DNA from: an uncultured Faecalibacterium sp.
Lineage (GTDB): Bacteria; Bacillota; Clostridia; Oscillospirales; Ruminococcaceae
Length of the DNA stretch: 60,518 nt
Assembly (NCBI GenBank): GCA_934518555.1
Contig: CAKSXW010000004.1
Span: 1-60,518 of the forward strand
Direction: 5' to 3'
Position 1 is the first letter of the stretch, and every line of letters starts with the position of its first letter. Made by a program: the position numbers and the translations under genes. Below are positions 53,940 to 60,518 of this stretch, piece by piece. The notes below the pieces were generated by a model, which saw only the letters and a program-made list of their open reading frames with translations, was not told the DNA's origin and searched no databases.

Positions 53940-54557
53940 TCAGGACCGCAGGACGTCAGCAGCCTTCATCACAAAGGTCAGGCTCTGGTCAGACACAAAG
54001 CTGGGGGTGTAGGTGACCTGCAGCTCCTTCCAATCCTTGGGGACCATCAGCATCAGCACGATGTAGCCGGTGCCCTGAGGGGGCAGGCTCTCGCTGTCGG
54101 AGAAGCTCTGGGAGTTGGAGTTGTACAGGGACACGGTGGCACTGATGGCAGCACCCTGGCCGTCGCAGCTGGCGGTAAAATCCGGGGTGGCAGCGGCCAT
54201 GGCCTGGAAGTTGGCGTCCACGTTGCTGAGAGGGGGCACCGGGTAGGCGGCGTTGATGGCGTCAATGCCCTGGGCACCGATCACAAAGGTCTGGTTCTTG
54301 GTGCGGTTGGCGGCAGTGACCCGGACGCCCAGGTACTCGTAGCCCTCCTGGGCCGGGTCCTGGGTCAGGTGGAACACGCTGGTGAGCTGCACCCCCAGGC
54401 CGTTCCAGTTCTTGACGGTATCGCCTACCTTGATGTTATCCACCACGGTGGAGCCGCCCTTGCTCTTGCAGCCGCTGAGCATGGCAGCGGAGCCTACAGC
54501 GGCAGCGGAAAAGCCAGCGCACTTCAAAAAGGTGCGGCGAGAGATCTTATTGGACAT
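53940..54557 (-). CDS. RR-signal lipoprotein A, unknown function
   Basis: A 205-residue exported protein. The signal ISRRTFLKCAGFSAAAVGSA ends in lipobox MLSGCK. The mature part starts IKVGDTVKNWNGLGVQLTSV and has strands YEYLGVRVTAANRT and LMVPKDWKELQVTYTPSF, the VPxxWxxLxxTYxPxF pattern that recurs in the protein at 57176-57781. DUF4352-like fold suspected. Start 54557 follows GAGGAGGAAAG; 54656 is the far end of the open frame without an SD. Confidence 0.75.
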   Translation of the reverse strand: MSNKISRRTFLKCAGFSAAAVGSAAMLSGCKSKGGSTVVDNIKVGDTVKNWNGLGVQLTSVFHLTQDPAQEGYEYLGVRVTAANRTKNQTFVIGAQGIDAINAAYPVPPLSNVDANFQAMAAATPDFTASCDGQGAAISATVSLYNSNSQSFSDSESLPPQGTGYIVLMLMVPKDWKELQVTYTPSFVSDQSLTFVMKAADVLRS

Positions 54558-54682
54558 GAGAACTTTCCTCCTCGATGTTTGCTGAAGCCATATTGCCTCA
54601 AATCTTCTACTCTGTTTATACCGTTTCCCATGGCAAGTTGCAAGGGATTGCCCCAAGAATTAACAGCAATTTCACAGGAATC

Positions 54683-55378
54683 TCACGGTTCCGGGGTCAG
54701 GCCCTTTACGTGGGTCTCGCTGGTCTTGACCAAATTTAACAGGCTGGGAGTGTACAGGGGGAACTCCCGGGTCAGGCTCTCGGTGGTCATAGCCAGGCAG
54801 GCCGGGTCCTTTACGCCCTCGGCACCCTTCAGGTCCTCCCCGGCCAGCAGGGCCTCCACATTGGCCTCAGACATCTGCATCACAGCGTCAGAGTAGCCCT
54901 TCCAGCGGCGGGCCTCGATGCTGAACATACTGGCGGCGTTGTGGGGCTCGGCAGAGTACAAAAGCCGGAACATCTTGGCTACCGCCATCATCAGATAGGT
55001 GCTGACCTCGGTGGTCAGGGCCTTGCTGTGGCACTGGCCGATCTTGGCATACAGCACGTTCAGGCTGTTGGAGATCAGCTTTTTATTCATGGTAGGCAGC
55101 ACACTGCCGTGGTAGACGTTGTCCTTCATCTTGTCGGGGTTGGGCAGGTCCTCGGCAGACAGCATCATGCCGTTGCGCTCGGCACTGCGGCCCAGCAGGT
55201 AATCGCAGGAAACATTATAATAGTCTGCCACACGCACCACAAAGTCCAGGCCGCACTCCCGGATGCCCTTTTCGTAATGGGACAAAAGGGCCTGGGAGAC
55301 CCCCAGGTCCTCGGCAGCCTGCTTCTGGGTGATGCCACGCTCTTTGCGAAGCAGCTTGATGATACGATTGAATTCCAT
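54683..55378 (-). CDS. XRE-family regulator with large helical C-terminal domain
   Basis: A 231-residue protein. Residues 1-62 form an HTH_3 domain (GITQKQAAEDLGVSQALLSH; YEKGIRECGLDF; YYNVSCDYLLG). The remaining 165 residues are helical and unrecognised, perhaps a sensor or oligomerisation domain. ATG 55378 follows GAGGAGTC. It is the first gene of the minus-strand run that continues with lipoproteins A, B and C, so it may control them. Confidence 0.85.
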   Translation of the reverse strand: MEFNRIIKLLRKERGITQKQAAEDLGVSQALLSHYEKGIRECGLDFVVRVADYYNVSCDYLLGRSAERNGMMLSAEDLPNPDKMKDNVYHGSVLPTMNKKLISNSLNVLYAKIGQCHSKALTTEVSTYLMMAVAKMFRLLYSAEPHNAASMFSIEARRWKGYSDAVMQMSEANVEALLAGEDLKGAEGVKDPACLAMTTESLTREFPLYTPSLLNLVKTSETHVKGLTPEP

Positions 55379-55444
55379 GATATCCGACTCCTCATTTGCC
55401 CATTTTTAGGGGTACATCCTTGATGATTGGTTTACAACAGGTTG

Positions 55445-55473
55445 ATTATACACAGTGGAAAACGAAAAGTAAA
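55445..55473 (-). promoter_or_regulatory. Promoter of the XRE gene
   Basis: Minus-strand TTTACT (55468-55473), 17-bp spacer, TATAAT (55445-55450). Confidence 0.65.
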
Positions 55474-55684
55474 GCAAGAAAAGTGACGATTTTTTTTGCC
55501 ATTTTTCGTCAGATTCGTCAAAGACCTTGCCCTGGACCCTACATCTATGTTAAACTACAGGTATAACCACATACATTTTGTGGCCCGGCAGCTGCCAAAA
55601 TTGCCAGCTGCCGGAGGGCAAAGGCAAAACGGGTCGGAGCTGGGTAAAGATTTTGAAGTGGATATTCCATCTTTCACACTTTTG
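55474..55684. other. Intergenic region with TCGTCA repeats
   Basis: The 405-bp divergent gap between the XRE gene and the LRR gene. TGACGA (55484-55489) faces TCGTCA at 55506-55511 and 55515-55520, a possible operator upstream of the XRE promoter. AGCTGCC/GGCAGCT-type short palindromes near 55590-55615 are the only other structure seen. Confidence 0.4.
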
Positions 55685-55693
55685 TGTTATAAT
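55685..55693 (+). promoter_or_regulatory. Extended -10 promoter of the LRR lipoprotein gene
   Basis: TGTTATAAT with TATAAT at 55688-55693, about 90 bases before the start codon; no good -35. Confidence 0.6.
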
Positions 55694-55783
55694 GTGTGAC
55701 TGGTGCCTGTCCTTGCTCGACGCACAGGACGCCGAGGAGGCACCGCTAAAAAATTGTGAACGATAAGAAAGAGGAACTTAACT

Positions 55784-56344
55784 ATGAAACGCTCTGTTAT
55801 GACCCGTCTGTGCAGCCTGGCAGCTGCTGCTCTGCTCACTGTGAGCTGCTTTGCTCTCACCGGCTGCGGCGGCTCCAACGCCGGCTCCGCCACCACCAGC
55901 ACCGCCGCTTCCACCGCTGCTGCCACCAACAGCTGCGGCGAGGGCGTCACCTGGGCCCTGGCCGACGGCACCCTGACCATCAGCGGCACCGGCCGTATGA
56001 CCAACTTTACCTCCGACAGCCCGGCACCCTGGGCAGACCAGGCCGACCAGATCACCAATGTGGAAGTGGACGGCACGGTCACCAGCATCGGTGCCGTCGC
56101 CTTCAAGGGCTGCACCAACCTGACCACCGTGAACATCGCTGACGGCGTGGAGTACATCGAGGCCGGTGCCTTCAATGGCTGCACTGCCCTCACCGATATC
56201 ACCATCCCCGAGAGCGTGGGCTACATCAAGACCGGTGCCTTTAAGGATTGCAGCGCCCTCACCAGTGTTACCATCCGTGACAACTGCCGCCTGGACATGA
56301 ACGTGTTCCCCACCACCGTTGAGGTGAACCACAGCGAGGGCTGA
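55784..56344 (+). CDS. BspA-type leucine-rich-repeat lipoprotein
   Basis: A 186-residue exported lipoprotein. The signal ends in lipobox LTGCG and is followed by a Ser/Thr/Ala linker. The mature part has an entry strand (WALADGTLTISGTGRM) and three LRR_5 repeats of the BspA kind (TSIGAVAFKGCTNLTTVNI; YIEAGAFNGCTALTDITI; YIKTGAFKDCSALTSVTI). Only three repeats is short for this family. It lacks the RR motif of the neighbouring lipoproteins. Likely a surface binding or structural protein. SD AAAGAGGAA precedes ATG 55784. Confidence 0.88.
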   Translation: MKRSVMTRLCSLAAAALLTVSCFALTGCGGSNAGSATTSTAASTAAATNSCGEGVTWALADGTLTISGTGRMTNFTSDSPAPWADQADQITNVEVDGTVTSIGAVAFKGCTNLTTVNIADGVEYIEAGAFNGCTALTDITIPESVGYIKTGAFKDCSALTSVTIRDNCRLDMNVFPTTVEVNHSEG

Positions 56345-56396
56345 TCCTCCCCTGGCCTGCCCCGGACGCCCTCCCACATGATACGAGGTGCTATGC

Positions 56397-57071
56397 ATGA
56401 AAACCTTTAAACTTCATCTCATCCGCCACGGCATGACCGCCGGCAACCTCCAGGGCCTGTACATCGGTAGCGGCACCGACCTGCCCCTGTGCGACGAGGG
56501 CCGTGCTCAGCTGGCCCAGCTGAAGGAGCGGTTCGACTACCCCCAGGTGGACACCGTGTTCTCCTCCCCCTTGCTCCGTGCAGTGGAGACCGCCAACATC
56601 CTGTTCCCCAACGCTGCCCACACCTTTACGGTGCAGGACCTGCGGGAGGCTGGCTTTGGCAAGTTTGAGAACCGCCCGGTAAAGGAGCTGGTCCACGACC
56701 CGGACTTCAAGCAGTGGATCACCCCGAGCTCCGGCTATCTGCCGGAGGGGGCCGAGCCGACGGAGCAGTTCCATGCCCGGTGCGCCGAGAGCCTGATGAA
56801 GCTGTTTGAGTACATGATCCGCATGGACGTGGAGGAGGCCGCCTGTGTCACCCACGGCGGCGTTATCATGAGTATGCTGAGCCAGCGTGCCCTGCCCTCC
56901 CGCCACCCGGAACAGTGGATGGCAGACCCGGGCTGCGGCTACACGGTGCAGACCGATGTGCAGCTGTGGATGAGGGACCGTCTGGTGGAAGCCATCGACA
57001 TCGTGCCCTATGGCTACGCCGACACCCTCCGGGGCCAGGAAGAAGCCCAGGACAACGAAAACTACCAGTAA
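56397..57071 (+). CDS. Histidine phosphatase family protein (phosphoglycerate-mutase-like)
   Basis: A 224-residue cytoplasmic phosphatase. The phospho-histidine motif LIRHGMTAGN is at the N-terminus, FSSPLLRAVETA gives the second Arg, and VTHGGVIMSML the second His. The C-terminal tail is acidic. Substrate may be a sugar phosphate or alpha-ribazole phosphate; this cannot be told here. ATG 56397 is preferred (SD GAGGTG); GTG 56388 is possible. It is 52 bases behind the LRR gene and probably on its transcript. Confidence 0.88.
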   Translation: MKTFKLHLIRHGMTAGNLQGLYIGSGTDLPLCDEGRAQLAQLKERFDYPQVDTVFSSPLLRAVETANILFPNAAHTFTVQDLREAGFGKFENRPVKELVHDPDFKQWITPSSGYLPEGAEPTEQFHARCAESLMKLFEYMIRMDVEEAACVTHGGVIMSMLSQRALPSRHPEQWMADPGCGYTVQTDVQLWMRDRLVEAIDIVPYGYADTLRGQEEAQDNENYQ

Positions 57072-57106
57072 AGCCCGGCGCAAGCCGTTACCAGGGGGGC
57101 TGCCCC

Positions 57107-57135
57107 TTGACAGAACGGGCCGGAACCTTTATTGT
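57107..57135 (+). promoter_or_regulatory. Promoter of the RR-signal protein gene
   Basis: TTGACA (57107-57112), 17-bp spacer, TATTGT (57130-57135); SD AAGGAGGA at about 57163. Confidence 0.75.
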
Positions 57136-57175
57136 ATAAGGTGACAACTCTTTCATTCTGCCAAGGAGGAACATC

Positions 57176-57781
57176 ATGTCCCAATCCCTCTCTCGCCGGT
57201 CATTCCTGAAATGTGCCGGCTCCGGTGCGGTCAGCCTGGCGGCGGCTCTGCTCACCGGCGTATCCGCTGCAGCGGCCCAGGTCCATGCAGCAGGCCAGCC
57301 TGCCCTGCTGGAGGGCCCGGCGGCGGTGGAGCTGCTGGGCTACGCCCCGGCCCCGGAGCTGGGAGGGGTGCTGGTGTACCTGTCGGTGGAAAACCTCTCC
57401 GGCCACCCCCTGGCGGTAGGTGAAAGCTACCTCCAGAGCCGGGGCCTCCAGACCCGGCAGCAGCTGTACAGCCTGGGCACCGGGGTCACAGCCCAGTGCC
57501 AGGGCCAGCCGGTGCAGTGCGGCAGCTTTGCCGCCCCTCTGTACGGGGAGAATGCGGCGGAGGCATCGGCCTTTACCCTGAACCTGGCTGCCGGGCGAGG
57601 GGCCATGGTCCACTGCTTCTGTGCAGTGCCGGAGACCTGGCAGACCCTGGAGCTGACCTACGCCCCGGATTTTGCCGCCGGACACAGGGTGTGCTTCACC
57701 GTAGAGCGTGGGGCCGACCAGGCTGTCCTGGGGGCTGTGCCCACCACCCCTGCCGAGGTTGGCAGCGTGGTGGACCTGTAA
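57176..57781 (+). CDS. RR-signal exported protein D, unknown function
   Basis: A 201-residue protein with the signal LSRRSFLKCAGSGAVSLAAA but no lipobox Cys; an AAAAQVHA-type site suggests normal signal peptidase cleavage. The mature domain shares its C-terminal pattern with lipoprotein A: VPETWQTLELTYAPDF here and VPKDWKELQVTYTPSF there. It appears to be a soluble or wall-associated member of the same family. Monocistronic, between its own promoter and terminator. Confidence 0.75.
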   Translation: MSQSLSRRSFLKCAGSGAVSLAAALLTGVSAAAAQVHAAGQPALLEGPAAVELLGYAPAPELGGVLVYLSVENLSGHPLAVGESYLQSRGLQTRQQLYSLGTGVTAQCQGQPVQCGSFAAPLYGENAAEASAFTLNLAAGRGAMVHCFCAVPETWQTLELTYAPDFAAGHRVCFTVERGADQAVLGAVPTTPAEVGSVVDL

Positions 57782-57792
57782 CACAACAAAGC

Positions 57793-57832
57793 AAAAGGAC
57801 CGCTGCACGGGCTGTGCAGCGGTCCTTTTTTG
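57793..57832. terminator. Bidirectional terminator
   Basis: AAAAGGACCGCTGCAC and GTGCAGCGGTCCTTTT arms; ends protein D gene and the YerB-like gene on the minus strand. Confidence 0.92.
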
Positions 57833-57848
57833 CGGTAAATAGTGGGGT

Positions 57849-58928
57849 TTACTGGCCCGGCAGGCTCTGGCCGGTGCTGTCCTGCACCGTCAGCTCCTCC
57901 CCGGTAACGCTGGACAGCAGGGCCAGATAGCTGCGGCCCCCTTTCAGGGCCAGGGACTGGCCGGTGGCATCATAAAGGGCCAGGGTGGAGTCGGTGCCCA
58001 GGGTCCAGGTAATGTTCCACAGGCGGCCTCCGTTGAGCCAGACGCCGCCGCCCATGGTCAGGTCGTAGTCCAGGCTCCGGGCGTCCTCCCGGAGGGTGGA
58101 GGAGCAGAACAGCACCAACACGTTGTCAAAGGCCGCCTGGGCTCCGGTGTTGGCGTCCAGCTGGGGGGTGCCGTCGGTGGACAGCATCCCATAGGTGTCG
58201 GTGCGGCTGTTGTAGGCAAAGCCAGTGGAGCTTTGGGTCTGGAAATGGATCACCGCTTTTGCGGCGTCGGTGGCGTCAGGCTCCGGCAGATGGTCCTCCC
58301 CGTTCTGCAAGGGCAGCAAGGGTGGCACCGTGGCAGGGTTTTCTGCCTCTGTAGCAGCGGCGCTGTCGGCGGTCAGGCTGGCAGAAAGGCCCAGGCTGGG
58401 CAGCACCTGGGCCACTGCTGCGCCGCTGGTGCGCCACAGGGGGTGGGTGACCCAGTCCTCTCCGCAGGTAAAGGCGTTGCGGCCCACCTCCAGGGCGTCT
58501 ACGGCCCGGAGGTTCCGGTGGTCCAGAAAGTTCCGGGCAAACACGCTGCACCCCAGCTGCACCGGCAGGACCTGCTGGGCCGAAAGCAGCTGCCAGTACA
58601 GGTCCTGCCCAATGGTCACGGGGCCCACCGTGGGCATGGCCTCCACCGAGGGGTATACCAGGCACAGACTGGTGGGAGAATGGAGGTCTGTGGCGGCCTC
58701 CAGCACCACCGAGGCACTGCCGATGCCCCACTGGGTGGTGCACCCGGGGCTGTTGTCGATGATCACTGCCGCAGGCCGCTGGCCCGGGGCCTCCGGCTCC
58801 AGCCCCGTAAGGGGGTCTGCCGCCGGGGTGCTGCTGGCAGCAGAACTGCTGCTGACGGGGCTGCAGCCTGCCAGCAGCAGGATGCACAGTGCAGCGGCCC
58901 ACAGCCGCCGCATCCAGTTGCGTTTCAT
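57849..58928 (-). CDS. DUF3048 (YerB-like) lipoprotein, divergent
   Basis: A 359-residue lipoprotein (signal ending LLLAGCS). After a Ser/Ala linker, DPLTGLEPEAPGQRPAAVII matches the start of DUF3048; VGPVTIGQDLYWQLL corresponds to the family segment VGPLRSGRDQFLQLV of the neighbouring gene. It is more divergent than that neighbour: the conserved Arg-Ser pair and several other residues are changed. YerB function is unknown. Thirteen bases separate it from the upstream paralogue, so both are on one transcript. Confidence 0.75.
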   Translation of the reverse strand: MKRNWMRRLWAAALCILLLAGCSPVSSSSAASSTPAADPLTGLEPEAPGQRPAAVIIDNSPGCTTQWGIGSASVVLEAATDLHSPTSLCLVYPSVEAMPTVGPVTIGQDLYWQLLSAQQVLPVQLGCSVFARNFLDHRNLRAVDALEVGRNAFTCGEDWVTHPLWRTSGAAVAQVLPSLGLSASLTADSAAATEAENPATVPPLLPLQNGEDHLPEPDATDAAKAVIHFQTQSSTGFAYNSRTDTYGMLSTDGTPQLDANTGAQAAFDNVLVLFCSSTLREDARSLDYDLTMGGGVWLNGGRLWNITWTLGTDSTLALYDATGQSLALKGGRSYLALLSSVTGEELTVQDSTGQSLPGQ

Positions 58929-58941
58929 GGCGTTTCCTCGC

Positions 58942-60135
58942 TTATTGATAGCTGCAATTGGGCAGCTCGTCGGTGTCTACCATGGCCAGGTAGGTCTTGC
59001 CCCGGTTGAAACGGGGCTGGGTGCCGTCGGCCCGGTAGACCTGCAGGGGGTGCTCCGGTGAGGCCTTTTGCCAGATGCAGGGCTCCACAGCCCCCCGGGT
59101 GCAGAACCAGGCCTCGCCGCCGGAGGCGTAATCCACCTGCTGCACGTCCCCGGAGTCGCCGGGATAGGCGGCAATGCCGGCAAAGCAGATCAGCAGGTTG
59201 TCAAAGGCCAGCTGCTTGCCGTTCAGCTCGTCCACGGCATTTTCAAAGGCCCCGGAGGCCCGGCTGTACATCTGCATCTTGTAGGTGCGGCTCAGCAGGT
59301 TGTAGGTAAAGGAGGTCTTGTAGTGGGTGGAGTGCAGGATGCTCACCGTGCGAGCGGTGCTGGCCCCACGCATGGCGTTTTCCTCCCCGGTGCGGTAGTC
59401 GGTAAAGGGGAAAAAGGTGCTGTCATAGGCGTAATTCAGGTCCATGCCGGCGTTGGCGGCGGCCTGCCGGATCTCCGGGCCGGAGGTGAACTCCGTGTGC
59501 TCATAGGCCACATCCCGGCCCCGGCTGTCCCGGTGAGCCACATGGGGATGGGTGGGGGTGTTGAAGTAGCTCTTGCCCCCAATGTTCAGCCCGGAGTAGT
59601 TGTACACGTTGATGAACTTGGTGCAGGGGGCACTTTCACCGTCGTGGTAGTACAGGGCCTGCCAGGGCATCACCAGCTGCAAAAACTGGTCCCGGCCGGA
59701 GCGCAGGGGCCCCACCTCCGGGATGACATCCACGTTGCGGTACACCGCACAGAACCGGGTAATGCCGCCCTCCACCTTGCTCTCGATCAGCAGGTCGGCG
59801 GAGGAAAGCCCTCTCTGGGGCCGGGCGTTCTGCCGCTGGGAGTGGCTGATATTGTTGACCATAACGCCTACCAGGCGGCCCTCACGCTGCCGGGCCTCGC
59901 CGGTAAGGGGGTCGGCATTGTAGGCCGGCAGGCTGGCGGCAGGAGCCGGGGCCTCCGAGGAGGCAGCAGCTTCCCCGGAAGCCGCCGGAGCGCCAGAGCA
60001 GAAATACTGCTGCAGCCACTGGGAGAACCGACTGCCTGCGGCGGCAGACCCGGTGCCCTGGCAGCCGCTGAGGGCCAAAAGGGCGGCGGTGAGGCCGGAA
60101 AAACGAAGAACGGTACGGCGGGTGATCTTTTTCAT
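58942..60135 (-). CDS. DUF3048 (YerB-like) lipoprotein with RR signal
   Basis: A 397-residue exported lipoprotein. The signal ITRRTVLRFSGLTAALLALS ends in lipobox LSGCQ and carries a twin-arginine pair. After an Ala/Ser/Pro linker, DPLTGEARQREGRLVGVMVN opens DUF3048, with ADLLIESKVEGGITRFCAVY and VGPLRSGRDQ, the best conserved parts. The C-terminal DUF3048 half ends GKTYLAMVDTDELPN. Start 60135 follows GCAGGAGG. First gene of a two-gene operon. Confidence 0.85.
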   Translation of the reverse strand: MKKITRRTVLRFSGLTAALLALSGCQGTGSAAAGSRFSQWLQQYFCSGAPAASGEAAASSEAPAPAASLPAYNADPLTGEARQREGRLVGVMVNNISHSQRQNARPQRGLSSADLLIESKVEGGITRFCAVYRNVDVIPEVGPLRSGRDQFLQLVMPWQALYYHDGESAPCTKFINVYNYSGLNIGGKSYFNTPTHPHVAHRDSRGRDVAYEHTEFTSGPEIRQAAANAGMDLNYAYDSTFFPFTDYRTGEENAMRGASTARTVSILHSTHYKTSFTYNLLSRTYKMQMYSRASGAFENAVDELNGKQLAFDNLLICFAGIAAYPGDSGDVQQVDYASGGEAWFCTRGAVEPCIWQKASPEHPLQVYRADGTQPRFNRGKTYLAMVDTDELPNCSYQ

Positions 60136-60384
60136 AAAAGTACCTCCTGCAAGGGCAAGATCATCAGCAGGCCGGGGCATCCCGGGCCCGAAAATAAACC
60201 AAAGAAAGTTGCTTTGATTGTAACGATTCTTGCCGGATTTGTAAAGGGGAACTTGTCAGAGAAAAGCTCTGCCCCGGGCTTGCTTTGCCGGGGATGGCCG
60301 ACCGGGGCATCTTCTGCTTTGCAGCATGGACAGACCGCTGTGCCCCGGCCCGGCGGCGGAGCGCAAGTTTTTTCAGCGTTCCTC
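60136..60384. other. Intergenic region before tRNA-Lys
   Basis: The gap between the YerB-like gene and the tRNA holds the divergent start regions and no reading frame with codon use like neighbouring genes. No clear hairpin is seen. Confidence 0.4.
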
Positions 60385-60413
60385 TTGCTTTTTTTCGGCG
60401 GTTATGGTAATAT
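60385..60413 (+). promoter_or_regulatory. tRNA promoter
   Basis: TTGCTT (60385-60390), 17-bp spacer, TAATAT (60408-60413), about 32 bases before the tRNA. Confidence 0.65.
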
Positions 60414-60445
60414 AGTTCGGCAGTATTGTTTTGCTGCAGGTATAT

Positions 60446-60518
60446 GCGCTCGTAGCTCAGCCGGTAGAGCATCTGACTTTTAATCAGAGGGCCAGGGATT
60501 CGAGTTCCCTCGAGCGCA
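60446..60518 (+). tRNA. tRNA-Lys (anticodon TTT)
   Basis: A complete 73-base cloverleaf. Acceptor arms GCGCTCG and CGAGCGC pair perfectly, followed by discriminator A at the last base of the window. D arm contains AGCTCAGCCGGTAGAGC; the anticodon stem TCTGA/TCAGA holds loop CTTTTAA with anticodon TTT; the T arm has GTTCGAGT-like GATTCGAGTTC. Whether CCA is encoded cannot be seen. Confidence 0.96.

Overview
The window reads as a chromosomal segment of a GC-rich, anaerobic, Gram-positive gut Clostridium-type bacterium. Faecalibacterium or a close Oscillospiraceae relative is my best guess. The guess rests on protein flavour, strong GGAGG ribosome binding sites, sigma-A-like promoters with extended -10 elements, an LPXTG wall protein, split transketolase, and many short hairpin terminators between genes. 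No rRNA, phage, plasmid, CRISPR or insertion-sequence transposase is visible. One tRNA-Lys ends at the last base.

Layout. 0-2.7 kb: amino-sugar use (tail of a PTS EIICB, nagB, nagA). 2.7-5.6 kb: a zinc/cadmium defence operon on the minus strand (ArsR sensor with its operator, stand-alone HMA metallochaperone, P1B ATPase lacking its own HMA domain). 5.8-12.2 kb: thioesterase, a 53-residue protein, NhaC antiporter, MarR regulator, half-size EamA protein, asparaginase, a TrxB-like flavoprotein and an FNR-like regulator. 12.2-15.0 kb: a minus-strand set built around a COG0523 GTPase with a large His/Asp/Cys repeat domain, a second P-loop protein fused to a YcgQ-like domain, and a membrane-anchored repeat protein. 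15.5-23 kb: aminopeptidase P, glycosyltransferase, LytTR regulator, HAD phosphatase, patatin and a divergent PTS enzyme I. 23-27.5 kb: LPXTG beta-helix surface protein, then prmA-rsmE. 28-33.6 kb: acetyltransferase, exported lipoprotein, pstSCAB-phoU. 33.9-41 kb: AraC-type regulator, acetyltransferase, SstT symporter, ECF S component with a structured leader, transketolase halves, thioredoxin, and a membrane XRE regulator lying between two copies of the trxA 3' end. 41-50 kb: a complete histidine operon (hisZG-D-C-B-H-A-F-IE-K). 50-60.5 kb: MATE transporter, degenerate phosphoribosyltransferase, a cluster of RR-signal lipoproteins with an XRE regulator, a BspA-type LRR lipoprotein, a histidine phosphatase, and two YerB-like proteins.

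How parts work together. The his genes cover all steps from PRPP and ATP to histidinol, then histidine; the phosphatase step uses a PHP enzyme, and HisZ and HisG are one polypeptide. The Pst genes form a high-affinity phosphate importer plus PhoU; a hairpin after pstS probably keeps the binding protein in excess. The zinc efflux operon and the COG0523/His-rich operon are close together and suggest strong attention to zinc balance.

The most unusual global feature is a family of nine interspersed palindromic elements (50-200 bp) between or at the edges of genes, four of them in or directly after the his operon. Each is built from GGGGGAAGC-type hairpins plus a small hairpin whose stem sequence changes between copies while pairing is kept. 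No transposase-like gene for them is in the window. Functions are inferred from sequence reading alone; no database search was run.
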